From positions 246,001 to 310,000 of the forward strand of contig JAJEKV010000066.1 in the NCBI GenBank assembly GCA_021234155.1: a DNA stretch of 64,000 nt, in the 5' to 3' direction. The notes under the pieces were generated by a model that had not been told where the DNA came from, did not search any database, and saw only the letters and a program-made list of their open reading frames with translations. The translations under genes and the position numbers were made by a program. Below, piece after piece: positions 1 through 12,045 of the stretch. Position 1 is the first letter of the stretch, and the number at the start of each line of letters is the position of its first letter. The DNA is from Isoetes taiwanensis. Taxonomy: Eukaryota; Streptophyta; Lycopodiopsida; Isoetales; Isoetaceae.

Positions 1-980
1 CAATGTAAAGGATGGTCCTCTTTAATATGAAACATTGGAAGAAGAATTTGGTAATCCCCGTTTGTTGCGAGCTTCAAGCAAAAGCATGGCTCCGCTACAA
101 TGGGGACAATCGGAGAGTTAAACATGATTTTCTGTGTGTGGCTGCTACCCCTTATTGACTACATTGCTCATTCGGTCGATGGAAAATCCGTTCGCAATCG
201 CCCCTTCCTTTGATTTTAGAAGCTCAAGCCGACTTAGATATTAGCTCCGCATATTTCCCGATACAAACCATAACCCGTCATAGAGTTGCCTGGGATGCAA
301 AACCTCGATAGCAAAACGTAATTTTTCCTTCACCGACCTTTCATTTTCGTCAACATGCTAATTATATTACCTCCACACGGAAACAAGCCCATGACCTAGG
401 TTTGTGTTGCTATGGTTGATAATGGCCTCCTGTTCAACTCTGAAAACACTAGCCATTGTCAAGAGTAAAGTCGAGCCTTCCCCACAAGCATATCATAGAA
501 ACATAGATCCTGGCAAGTAATCAAGATCTACAGGAAAAGTTTCCCACTATCGCCTATCCTCACAGTTCTAGACTATACCCGGCAAGATGTTTCATCATCG
601 GCTCGGGCGGTTCAAGCCTCGCTAGCTCTTATTTTTGCTACTTCTATTTGCATTTCTTTTTCTTTTGGCAACTGTTTTTGACATTACGGAAATGGCATAA
701 AAATTAGGGGCATTTTAACAAATATAGAGAAAGGAGGGCATTTTGATAATATAAGGGCATTTTTAGAATTTTTTCCTTGTTTTTAAAAGATGTACCAAGA
801 TAACTTAAATTCACATGAATAGTGTATGAAAAGGGCATGGGGATTTATGAGACAAATAGAGAAATATAATGAAATTTATGAATGAATTGAAGGGAAATTT
901 GATGTAAACAAATCTAATGAGAAAACAAATATAAGCTTGATATATATGATGACAACAAGGTGAGTTAAATGTTCAAAATA
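1..980. other. Intergenic, no gene seen
   Basis: AT-rich sequence with stops in all frames. No similarity to a known gene or RNA is visible. Confidence 0.5.
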
Positions 981-984
981 AACA

Positions 985-1055
985 AAAGCACAAGGATTTG
1001 AACCCATGACATCTAACTATCAAGCCTAATACTCGACCACTAGGTTACCATGTAC
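985..1055 (-). repeat. tRNA-like SINE head or tRNA relic
   Basis: On the minus strand there is a perfect Pol III B box (GGTTCAAATCC, plus 994-1004). About 45 bases upstream is an A-box-like stretch (TGGTAACCTAGTGG, plus 1037-1050). The ends do not pair as an acceptor stem, so this is not a functional tRNA. It is more likely a tRNA-derived SINE head or a decayed tRNA. Confidence 0.45.
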
Positions 1056-1063
1056 CACAATTC

Positions 1064-2456
1064 ATGATGATTTCGAGGCTAAGTATAATAATACAATGAA
1101 ACGATTTGCCTAGAAATCGGGATTTTAAGTGTTCATTTGTTATAAACCCACCACATGACGAGAAGGCGCGTCGATGATTTGTAAGATATGCATCTTTGCG
1201 ACCGGTAAGCAAAAGGCCCATTCATGAAGAACTCAAAATAGGATTATGAGGGCGGATTAAAGAAGATGGTTGGCTTTTGTTAATAGAGTAATATTGCAGC
1301 ATTTTGTTAACAGAGCATTATCCTTACCATTCGAAAGCCATAACTTCTTCCTTCTGATGGGGACCCAAATTCTTACGCAACATATGCCGCCAATACCAAT
1401 CCATGGCCATTTAATGTTGAGTTGCCACTCAAAGAGAACTCTAGAAGGATGAAAATTGCATTTTAGGTTATCAATCAAGATTTCATGGTCATTCCTCATG
1501 TGAAATTGAAAATTATTATGATTCTGATTACATATAAGTACATATACCTAGTAGTTTCCATCTAGCAGAAAGGCCATGAGTAATTTCTACTAGTATATGA
1601 CACGTGACACAACCATGATATATAGCAGTACTTCTAGTATTAAATGACACGTGACACAACCATGTTATAAAATGACACACTTGCAATCACGACACTTGCA
1701 AGCAAGACATACTACTAGTGTTGTATGACCGTGACATAACTATAAAGCAACGCTTCTATGACAAGTGAGACTAATGGCATACCAAACATGACATTTGACG
1801 TATGTCATAAGTTTCTCAATATAGGAGACATAAAAATGTGTAGCAATATATGTCATACGGCATCCCACATTTTAAAATTATATAATTGATGTCAGATGCA
1901 TTTGTTGTTTGTTATTTAAAATGTTATATAAAATATGACAGGTGCATTTAGTATTGGTTTTATTGCATTTGGTAGCTTTATAGTGTGCATAAGGCTCAAA
2001 ACTTTCTGTTGCGCCTCTTTACTAGTTTTTATTTGAAAAATAAAAGATGCAATGTTATACCTATTTTTCTTGTTTGAAAGATAAAGATGCAATGTTATAT
2101 TAGCCTGAAGGTAGCGTATGAAGAAATATTTATTTCAAGCTAAGTTGTTGTAGCATTATATTTATTTCAAGCTTTTAGTTATTGTTATACCATTGGGTGA
2201 CTAGCCGTTTCGTGAGCCATCCAGATTGAAAGAAATAGTGCAGATTTAAAGTGCAGAGAAGAAGGGACTACTATCTTTATCAACATCGATCGCACTTATG
2301 GAGAAAACGATGAAACGTTTTCTTGGTAGAGAAATTCGTTTCTCGTAATGAGCTAGCTTCAAAGCACACAATTTTATCCTTTCCTTCCTGAAGATGTAAG
2401 TTAACAGAGTAACTAGATATCTTCAAGATTATAGAGCAGATTGAGATTGTCGCATC
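1064..2456. other. Intergenic, short direct repeats, upstream of the axonemal gene
   Basis: A 20-base segment containing GACACGTGACACAACC occurs twice (near 1598 and 1648), and AAAGATGCAATGTTATA occurs twice (near 2044 and 2087). The two overlapping ORFs at 1257-1499 are shadows of each other with no family signal. No clear TATA box was found before the ATG at 2457. Confidence 0.45.
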
Positions 2457-5400
2457 ATGGCACCACCCAAGGATAAGAAGAAGATGACCAAGGCTGAATT
2501 GAAGGCAGAAAAAGGTTCTCTCTTAATTTGCGAATTAAGATTTTCAAGCTTTTCTCGAAAGTGTCTCAGACAGATATTCTAAGCTACATACGTGTATATT
2601 GCTTGCTTCTCTCATGGATCAATTATTTTTACACCATCTCTAACTTTGTCATAAGCTTAGGAATTATTTTCCTCGTTGATCTTGTAGACCTAATTCACAA
2701 TTCTCCAATTTAAACAGAAAGGAAAAAGGAAGAGGCAAGGAAAGCTGCAGAAGGTGAACCAAAAAGCTAAATTTTTTGGGTTGGAATAATGGACTACTAG
2801 TGATATTGATATGTATTCTTGTATTTCATACTCTGGAAAGGGCAAGGCTAGAAGAAGAAGAAAGGGACGACTTGAGGAGGAAGCTAGGCTTGCTTGGGGA
2901 GTTTGAACAAGCTCGCTTAGAAGTCTGCATTGCCGTGTGCACAAGAGTATGAGAGCTCGCAACCTTTCTATACATGGCGTCTTTGGTGCCTTGAGAAGTT
3001 TGAATGTGACACTAATGATGCCACATATGTAAGTTTCCACGGTTTGCATAATTTAGTTTACTCGCATAGTTTGCTTAACTTCCATTTTGTATTTACACGA
3101 TGGGCGCTATGTTGAGCCCTGGTGAGTTGCCCTATCATGGTGTGATGAACCAAGTGTCAATGGATACTTAAACACCATGAGTCTATATCCGTCTGACGGA
3201 GTCCATCCTATATACTATTATCAATATACATAAGGTAGCGAGCATTCTAAACCGATGATGAGCATTACCAAAAGTTATTTTTTTTTCTTCTACAAAGCAA
3301 AACATTTAATTTCATCATATACAACTATCTCACATTGCTAAGATTTTTGTAGGAGCTGAAGATCTTGCATATAGAAGAGCAAAAGGAAATGTTTGCAATG
3401 TGATCAAGTAAAGCCATCGACGCTTCCCATCATATTTAGTTACTAGTTTATGTTTATTCATTTTTTTTTATTTTATCGACATATGTTGCCTATACGAATG
3501 CACATAACATATGGCAAGAATCTTTTGAGACTAGGCAAACATATGATGGGAAAGTTTGTGAGTAGCGAGAATAGGTGATTCTCGTTTATACATTTTGTGA
3601 TCAAAGTTTTTGTTGATCCATGTGCTTTAAAGTAAAGTAAATGGGTATTTGTTTAGAATCATGTTTCATTCAATTTAATTCAATTTAGTCAAGCATTTCT
3701 CTCACTTGCACAAAGATTCAGATTGGAACTCTTTGGTGACCATAGCCCTATTTCAAAAGTATCATTTTTTCTCTTTACGCCTAATTTGTTCGCCTCTTAT
3801 GGAGAAAAATCGTTCAAAAAGACAATATATTTATAGTGCATTTGATGGGGATTCAAGGTGAATCAATAAAGAGAAGTCACATACTTGATCTAATATTCTC
3901 AAGTCTGGCTATCCATTCATTCCAGAGGAAAGGGCAGATTTAGCGCTTGCTGAGCATTACCTTATCGCATTTTCAGTTGTTGTTTGGCTGTCTAATATCA
4001 AGAAATTTGAATCTAGGTACCAGCATTACATGACGAAATTGTATGAACTTGCTGACATGCGTCTTGAGAAGGCCACAGCATATTTGTTGGAGGTAAAACT
4101 GCATTATATACAAAGTATTAAATTTTCAATGCTTCTCCGCCATGGTCTTCATCCAAATACCTTTCTCACTCCTAAGTTTATGTTAGCGGTGGCACCTTGA
4201 CTTGAATTCCTGGTGCTTGACATGTTTTAGCGATTTCACATGGTAGATATACTAGATGCACACTTGTATACGACGTGGTGAACATTGTTCATTACTCGTT
4301 TTACAAACTGAGAGTCACCATCTGGTACATTTAGAAGCAGGAAAAATGCACAGCTCATTATCCAACATACTCCCATATGCTTGTTCTTCATTTTTAGTGG
4401 AGTAATTATCGTCATTTCTGATCATGCAGCGGTCTCATGACATTTGGAAGGAGACAGGGACAAGCTTTTTCTCTGCAGCACAAGACCAATGGAAGTTAGG
4501 ACTATGGGTAAATCATGCCAAGAATCCAAGGGTTCGACAGTTGGATTTTCCTGCTATATGTACTATTATCAATCTATCAAAACCATTTGTGTTTGCAAAT
4601 GTGGCGATTCGCGTGTACCATCAACTAACAGACCCGCTTTTTAAGTCCCAGAATTCCTACATGTCTTTGGTGCGCTCCTTTATTCTCTTCTTTTCCTTGC
4701 ATTTTGGGTGATTATAGTATCTAAGAAATTATAACCAGGGTGGAATCTTCAAGTTGGATATTTTGTCGCTACCACCACTTGCTAAAAGTGTCAAAGGTTG
4801 GACGTTTGAGGAAGGTTATACTCCATTTTTGCTAATATATAAGTGGGTTTTCTTGGTGGAAGAACAATTAAGTTTTTGCCTGATTTTTGCTTCATTTGTC
4901 ACGAGTTACTAATATGACAACCTCGGTTATCATGATCGAATATCCTTTAGCTTTGGTTCATTTACACCGAGGAAGCGGTGCCACCTATTGGCGTGCATTT
5001 TATTACGCCCTTTTTTGTAATCATTTATGGCCCTCACGGAGGTTGGATCACGGAATTAAAGTAAGTCCTAAGATAGCATTTGTTTTTATTTTGATGCTTA
5101 TGAGCAGCATACTACTTTCAATTCTGTAGCGACTTAGTCTTTTCTTTGCACAGGATGAACAATGTTGGAAGTCCGACGGCATCACAAACATATCATATGA
5201 TGTGAATAAACGTAAAATTAGTTTTGAAACAATTGTAGTGAAGCCATTTGCAGTAATACAAGTGAGCCTCCACTTCTTGTTAGGGAACATAAATTACACG
5301 GCAGCTAGTTAATTTGCATTTCTTCTTATTCCTTGGTTCATCAAATTGATGACTGGTCTGGCAGAATCGAGTGCAACAATTTCCTTTTCAATCATGGCAT

Positions 5401-6902
5401 TTCAGTCCTATATCAACTTCAGAAGCACAATTCACACTGACAACCAACTTGTTGACCCTTATCTTTGAGATTGGAAGTGGATGGTGTAAACTTGTGGAGC
5501 CTCAACTTAAAGAATGCAGTCACCTGATTGGGAAGCAGCTTGCTCCCAACGTGTTATTGAAGGTACTCATCAGATAATGTACTTAATATTTTTGCATCAT
5601 AAATCCGCATGGATTGCTTTTTACCCTAAGTCTGCCAATTGATATGCTCTTGCTTCCTAAAACGGTGAGATGTTTTGGTCCACACAACTACTTCTTCCAA
5701 GATAGGGCACCTATTAGTGGTTTTTAGTGATCATGATCTCTTGAGCAAGGATGTGAGTAGGATGTAACTAAGACGAGTATCAAAAGTCCACCTTTTTTCA
5801 AGTATCTTTTTTCTTTTCCTTTCCACTTCTGCTAAGTTTTAGGTTTGTTTTTTCTAAAAAATTTCTAGCATTTGCTTCCAGTTTTGTTTCGTGCAGATTC
5901 CTTTTTCCTGTGAATTGAGGATATGAGAGTAGCCACTATTTCACATCTTGCTTTTGTTGAGTTTCTTATTCAGTGGAAGCTAAAACCTCCTAAGGAACAA
6001 CAAACTCTGTTGCTCAGAGGTATGGGTTATTCATAAAGGTTGATCTTTATAGGAACTTTCGAAATGTGGCTTGCATATCCAAGCAAATCAGGATGATGAT
6101 AAGCACATGAAGACAACACTCAAGGTACATGGACTTAATACGGTTTTAATCAATAAATATACACTTAAAACTCTGCGAACTTATGAAGGATGCAGAAGTG
6201 GAGATGTACACATGCCATGACATGGCATTGGTAGCTCCTGCATGTGCGTTATCAAGTAGCAAATGGAATTCACATGCAGATGGAGAGACTTGTATTTTTC
6301 GTCTCTTAGAAATACCAGAGCCCAAATTCCAGCCTACCTTTGACAAGGTCTGAGTATATTTGTATGTGTTCTTAAAGTTTCTTCTACATAACATGTTATG
6401 TTATGTATAGAGCAAGGATGTCAAGCTCGCCCTTTTCAAAAGGAAGGGAAATGCTTTGCTCAACCTCACAGAGTTTAAGTCCAAGGAATACAAAGAAGAT
6501 TTTATCACTGAGGTAAACGAGCTGCTCATGGTTAACCATCCAATTGCAGTATTAAATGTCTGCCCGCTTGTGATGCAGTACCATGCGAGCTTATTGATCA
6601 CCCTCCGGGATTATTTCTCTTCAGAATCAATACAGAAAATTGAAAGGGGTGCCCCTGGTTATACAGAATGTGTAAGGCATTTTTTTGTTGCACTGAGGCT
6701 TTTTAGCTGTGGTGCCAGGCTCCCAGGAGAAGAACCAGCTCCTGAAACTATTCAGCCTGAAGGTATTGAAGGAAAGGTAGACGAAGTCACCCTTGGATCA
6801 ACTGAAACTCCAAGAAAAAGCCCAGAAGATGCTATCCAAAATGGTGCAAAAGTATCTGATGCAGCCAATTCAAAGGCAGAGGCTCCTGCTAAACCACCAT
6901 AG
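2457..6902 (+). CDS. DNAI7: Axonemal dynein-associated protein, DNAI7/CASC1/IC97 family (multi-exon)
   Basis: DNAI7 (IC97 in Chlamydomonas) is a component associated with the I1 inner dynein arm of motile cilia. Exons supported by splice sites and phase: 2457-2514, 2718-2753, one ending 3028 (start unclear), about 3977-4092, 4430-4669, 4739-4814, one around 4865-5058 (junctions unresolved), 5154-5261, 5365-5562, 6053-6124, 6189-6347 and 6411-6902. From 5154 onward every exon starts and ends in phase 0. The N terminus is the charged MAPPKDKKKMTKAE followed by E/R/K-rich coiled coil, as in the family. Landmarks in family order are LWVNHAKNPRVRQ (near 4490), GGIFKLDILSLPP (4739), PPIGVHF (near 4990), CWKSDGITNISYD (5163), FPFQSWHFSPI (5380), MALVAPACALSSSKWN (6220) and the C-terminal LRLFSCG. 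The tail after about 6720 is low-complexity. Some early exons (3030-3970) and the phase at 4814-5058 remain open, so slight decay cannot be excluded. Confidence 0.82.
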
Positions 6903-7710
6903 CAATTTCTAGATGCAACAGTTAGTAACCAGAATATATTGTTGCTGTAGAGCTCTTCATAGTTCTTCTTTGTATGCATGTGCAACATTTCCCTCTAAAA
7001 AATGATGGACACGGACATCATAAAAAAGTGAGTTGATGGGGATATGATATGTTATAATATAACTGCTCTATGGGAGATACAATAATCCCATGAAAAAGAA
7101 TGATCGAAAAGAAATACAAGACACTTTTTTGAAGGATTTTTCTTTAGAGAAAACTTCCAATTGAAAATACCTTTGATGATGGGGACATACATCATTTTAT
7201 GACTGCTCTTGCAGAAATTTCATGAAAACAAAAAGAATGATAAAAGCGGTATACTGAACTTTAAACTGAAGGTATTTTACAAAGTTTTTAAATAAAAATG
7301 AACTTTAAATTGAAGCTATCTTACAAAGTTTTTAAATAAAAAATTGTTATAGACGTTCTTTATGAAGTTTTTTGGGTTGCCCAAAGGGCAAAACCCTTGG
7401 GACGATAGGTGGTAGAATATTCTTAATTGTACCATCGGATGCACCAATTGAACGACTTAGATGGCAAACTACACAAGTGTTTACGTGACGTGAGTGAGTG
7501 CTTGGGTTGTTGTTGATTGGCATGAGCCTCCATTAGGGGCATGCCACCATCAAAACAGAGGAGGAGGTAGTGGCCTTGTTCGACTACGCCCCAAAAATCT
7601 TGTAGCCTTATCCGTAACCAAAACCTCGATTAGAACCTTAGCCTAAAACCTTAGTCTCGATTTGTTCCTAGCCCGAAACCTTAGTCTAGATCTGTTCCTA
7701 TTCCCAGTAG
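6903..7710. other. 3' flank of the axonemal gene, no further gene
   Basis: AT-rich 3' flank. A short phrase (ACTTTAAA-TTGAAG-TAT-TTACAAAGTTTTTAAATAAAAA) is duplicated at 7257-7292 and 7302-7342. No coding signal. Confidence 0.5.
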
Positions 7711-7717
7711 CCTCAAG

Positions 7718-7840
7718 CCCCGTGACCTCGTCGACCTTCAGGTTGGACAATGTGGCAATTACATCGGCATGGAGTTTCTGAAGCAGCTCTGCTTGGAGGA
7801 TGGCATTAACAACGATGGCATTCTTGATTTTGCTACCCAG
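7718..7840 (+). pseudogene. Orphan first exon of gamma-tubulin
   Basis: Gamma-tubulin nucleates microtubules at organising centres. This stretch encodes [20 protein letters not shown] followed by [21 protein letters not shown]. That is the conserved gamma-tubulin N terminus ([28 protein letters not shown]) and it ends at a proper GT donor (7841), where the plant first exon ends. The codon expected to be the initiator is AAG (7715-7717), one residue is missing near the end (ILDFATQ instead of ILEDFATQ), and no second exon is visible downstream. It is best read as a duplicated gene fragment. The glycine-rich GQCGN motif separates it from random sequence. Gamma fits better than alpha or beta because of the MEFxKQLCLE wording. 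Confidence 0.75.
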
Positions 7841-8955
7841 GTAATCCTCTTTTTCATAATTTATTTTTTATGTAATATGTCGCCAATTGTCATCTCCTAT
7901 TTTCTTATCAGATACCGTAACTGTATCTTTAATTTTACGAGGTGAAAAAATTTCCATTTTCAGTTTGCAGTATCTTTGTGCCTTAAAAATTTTGTTAGTT
8001 ACTGAAATGTGAGGAACAAAATTGAAATACTTTCTCAATCTGTATTAGCTGTAGTTCTAGTAGTAACAATTGTAGTGATCTTATGTCTATGGAGTATGTT
8101 TCAATGGGAAACCCACAACACGTTAGCACATTTTTTTATTGACAAATGGATTAAATGTTACAAAATTGGGCGTAAACTAAAAAAATGCTATAATAAGGGC
8201 CAAAATTTAAACGTTGAATTTAACATACAAGCATGTGGAATTATTAGAATAAAAAATATGTGTGTTTTTTTTTTTTTTTTTTTTTTTGTGTTGTTGCTTT
8301 TGAATATCCCCAAGGATAAGGGTTTGGGTGCAGCATCACGGACAACTTGTTTGTCTGGACAGTTTGTTGACAATTTGTTAATCGATGAACTGACTTTTGA
8401 CATACTATAGGCGTAGTCTTAGCATCTGATGTTATATTATGATTGTGTTAGATTTTAGCATATTAGTATATTATTTTTAGAATTTTTTAATTGATCATAA
8501 AATTTGAATGGACTAGGGGTTATTGTACTATATATACCATAAGCATAGATTTAGATGCTAGACATAAATTTTGATTGGACTAGCATAATCTGTGGTTTTC
8601 ATTCTTGTTTCACTCCGATCTCTACGTTCACCAAGATCACTCTATTTTCAGCTCTCAGTTATCAAGACATTCTCATTCTTCATTCAAGTTTTCATTTTCG
8701 TTCTATTTTTTGTTGTCTCTCTTTTTCCAATTCTACAAAATCCCGCGTGATACTCCATACCTAGGATTTATCTGCTATTCAAAGGTCCACATTGTGGGAT
8801 GTCTTGCACAAATTTTGAACGCAACCCATATCCCAAACACCTTCGCTGCCATCAGGTCTTAGTTTTTGTTCTTACTTGGTTTTTCATGTTTTACCGAGAT
8901 TTTCACAGGAAGAAGTTTTTCAACAAGCTGTTGTTGATTAGCTCATCAACAACGC
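7841..8955. other. Intergenic, includes a poly-T run
   Basis: AT-rich, with a 25-base T run at 8263-8287 that makes opposite-strand poly-Phe/poly-Lys ORFs. No gamma-tubulin exon 2 or other recognised coding sequence was found. Confidence 0.45.
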
Positions 8956-8959
8956 AATC

Positions 8960-9560
8960 ATGCTTATTGGGAGCCTTCCTTACATGATTCTGATGTGGAA
9001 CGACGTTGCCCCCACTCTAGAGCACAATCAAATATCTCCTACTCCAGGCCTCCTCTCACGAACAGGCTCTCCACCACAATTTTGGCCTAATGGCTCTCAA
9101 CCACACTTTGCTATGCCTTATGTATCCCCTCATCACATACCTCTTCACTTCACCTCAACATATTTGCCACTCTTGAAAGTACCTACATTCATATATCGCA
9201 TATGCCCTCACTCTATACTTTCCAACCATGTATCAGGCTATCAACACAGTTCTCCAGGACCAGATCCTATTCCTGATTATGAGCAATTCCCTTTCAGACC
9301 AAGTCAAGTTCTGATATCACATGGGTGAATTCCCTGTCAATGAGGATCGTGACCCAGTGCTAAAATAACAAAGCCGCTAGAAATGAAGCGGCAATTATCT
9401 CCTAAAATATCTGCTGAAGAATCTGAGCGGTCATCCTAGCTGGGATGGTTAGATGATCTTCTGAACAAGGTCATGTCGTCCTGGGGGATTCACCTTTATA
9501 ATGGTTGGTATATGTTATCTGTGTTCCTCAAGTTGGACAAAACCTCTTGTATAAGAATTT
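8960..9560 (+). pseudogene. Unrecognised proline-rich coding remnant
   Basis: An ORF of 122 codons (8960-9328) is rich in Pro, Ser and His (for example PTLEHNQISPTPGLLSRTGS). After stops, a more charged stretch follows near 9380 (MKRQLSPKISAEESERSS) and then LGWLDDLLNKVMSSWG. The change from AT-rich surroundings to balanced codon composition suggests a real but decayed coding sequence. I do not recognise the family. It could be a transposon gag-like piece or a processed pseudogene. Confidence 0.25.
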
Positions 9561-10540
9561 CTACCAGGGACCTCCACGCCCCCTCCCCCTTCCTCCCATA
9601 CAGTTCTATACTTTTTTAAAAATTTTACCCCTATGATGCATGCGATGCATACAATGCATGGATACTTGCCTTGCCCAAGCATCCTAATCTGATACTCGGA
9701 TCAATAGCATTGGAATTGTTTTCCATCTTCCAAGAGTATGTTCTTTTCTACAGCCTTAACGAGTATATATGATCTCTACTCATTCTTAGCTCGATTTAGC
9801 AAGGACCTTAATAGCACCCTATTTCAAATTGAATTAACCGATAGGTGTTTTCTATGTATGCTATCCTACTTCTTATACCTTCGCTGGATACTGAAATTTT
9901 TGCACTCAGCTTATTTCAATTCCTTCGTTTGCTATATTCTAGTTGTTACAACATTTTAGTTTGAATGGTATAACTCGAGTTCAAATCTCGATGGAACCTG
10001 TTCGACTCAATTTCTATTAATCAGTTAATTAGCTCATGGTTTCTGCAAATAAGATAGCTGCCCCCATTTTAGGTGAAGCGTACATGCTAATCTTACTTAA
10101 CTTGCCCGTTACAGCAGGCTCTATCAAGTACGCAGCAAATGTGCCAAGCTATCTTGGCTTGGACACGAAATAGGGACCGCTTTATTTCATATCTAAGCCA
10201 AGCTATGCCTGCGTATTATGTGCTTATGTTGTCTATTTGAAATAGAATAGCCATATTATTTCACTGTTGAGAGTAGTAACTTTACATAGTTAAATTTTAG
10301 GCCATTGCCTGCAGAAATTATTTAGCAGTCAAAAGTACTTTTACAGGATCTAATCTAGCTAGAAACTAATCTTTACTATTCACAAAACTAGATACTTCTT
10401 GGTCACAAATTTGCAGAAAAAGATCCATATAACTTTAATAACTTAGCTCGAAAGCATTACACATTGTTTCAAGGATATTGCCTGTAGGCAATATCTTATA
10501 ATTGGACTAGTTTGGCTGACTAGCAATATCTTATAGTTAG
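9561..10540. other. Intergenic, no gene seen
   Basis: Contains a B-box-like phrase (GAGTTCAAATCTC, near 9979) with no convincing A box. A short duplicated phrase (GCAATATCTTATA, near 10487 and 10523) is also present. No coding sequence recognised. Confidence 0.4.
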
Positions 10541-10542
10541 AC

Positions 10543-10605
10543 TAGTTTTTTCTTTTTCTTTAAACACAGAAAAAGCCCGGAGGCTTATAGACTAGAGGAA
10601 AAAAC
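10543..10605 (-). repeat. LINE-like 3' end with simple tail
   Basis: On the minus strand the sequence reads AAGCCTCCGGGCTTTTTCTG followed by TGTTTAAAG and an AAAGAA-type tail (plus TTTTTTCTTTTTCTTT at 10546-10561). This is typical of 3' ends of plant non-LTR retrotransposons. No clear reverse transcriptase lies next to it. Confidence 0.35.
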
Positions 10606-12045
10606 TTAAAGAAAACGAATACAGATGAAAGGATTTTGGAGGGAGGTGATCTTCAATGTTCACCTAAGACAAAAGGATAGAACTTAAACTTTAAAGGCTA
10701 AACGACAAAACCCTTATCCTTTTTCTGCTCTGCCTCCAACCAGGCTTTCAATTTCTCCTTCTTCCATTGGATCCTACTCATCCTCACTATGTGGACTGGC
10801 CCTTGCTGCACTTTAACCCTCATCCTCTCTCTCAATTAGCTTCTTTATAGGCTTACTCATATAAGGCTCATGTGCATCCGAGACTCCAACTCCTCTATCG
10901 ACATCTTACTTAACTTCTCCTCTTCAAAACTAATGGACAAAGAGGGAATCCTTGTATAGAGGAATGGAATAGGGGAGCCCTTTCTGGTTTGGAAGTGACC
11001 GGCGTTAGCCGGTTCCCTTCTAAACCGGAAAGGGGAACTCTGTTACATTCCCCGACAATAAGAAAGTTGGGGAGCCATTTTGATTCTCCTTTTGTCGCCT
11101 TCATCCTTATCTCGAGCTCCGCTATGGCGCAACCCTTATTTGCAAGCTGGCACTCCGCTAGGTAAAAGCCCCCAAGGCATTTTTTTTGTTTGTACATAGC
11201 ATTTTTCACATGTGTGCAGAGGATTTCTTCACATGAAGTGGATTTCTTGTCAAGGTTTTGCGGGATTTTTTTGGCAAGAAATGGAAAAAACAGAGGATTT
11301 TTTCGCATTAACGGGGGGTTTTCGTAGGCAGAAACAGGGAACCTTTGTGCAGCGGGCTTAGAGAAGAAAAAACGAAAAAAAAAAGGACCATTTTTAAGGA
11401 AAACTTGTAGTTATAGATGGAAAGAATTGGAGCAAACCCTGCTTGAGAAGAGCAAAGAAACAGCCTGTTTGCTTGCAAATGGGACGAAGTAGAAAGTATT
11501 TGGAGGTAGTGGACAACTGAGTTGTATGAATTATTATTCATGTATGCCAGGATAACATTTCCTTCAGGCAAGATCGGTCAAAGGCTGCTAACTCCGGTGG
11601 ATAGATTCGAAATAAGACGAAGAACAAGAAAAAGCAGGGGAGCAAAATTAAAGGAGACTCTTCCGTTTGATTTGTGCAAGTCAAACCTCTGTTTGGGCTA
11701 TTCAACTTCAGTCCTCTTGTTAAACCGAATTCATGTCAGATCTTTTGGTTTTCTTCTGGTTGTTAAGAAAAAACAAGGGGATGGCCTGTTAACCTGCAAA
11801 AATTATTGTTGCCGGAATGTGGAGGCTCAATTTCCATTCCAAGTAGAAAGGATGCCACATGGCATCACCAGATTTACTCTCAACAAAACATGGCGAACTT
11901 CCGTGTTGTTGTAGGTGAGGGCAGCGAGGTCCCTCCAATGTCTCTGAGTAATATCAGATGGAATGTTATAGATAAGAGAGGAATTGAAGGGGGCTTGGTC
12001 AGAGCAGCATTTCATCATAGTAGATTGATATGGTTCAGTCAATTG
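10606..12045. other. Overlapping anonymous ORFs, no recognised gene
   Basis: Several ORFs of 80-130 codons overlap on opposite strands (10910-11308 -, 11308-11571 -, 11522-11914 +, 11806-12054 +). None shows a family motif. The region is less AT-rich than its surroundings. Organelle-derived DNA was considered but no organelle gene can be named. Confidence 0.35.

Noticed and set aside
985-1055. Functional tRNA gene
   Set aside because: B box is perfect, but the acceptor ends do not pair and the arms are irregular.
10606-12045. Organelle DNA insertion
   Set aside because: Composition is different from the flanks, but no chloroplast or mitochondrial gene can be recognised.
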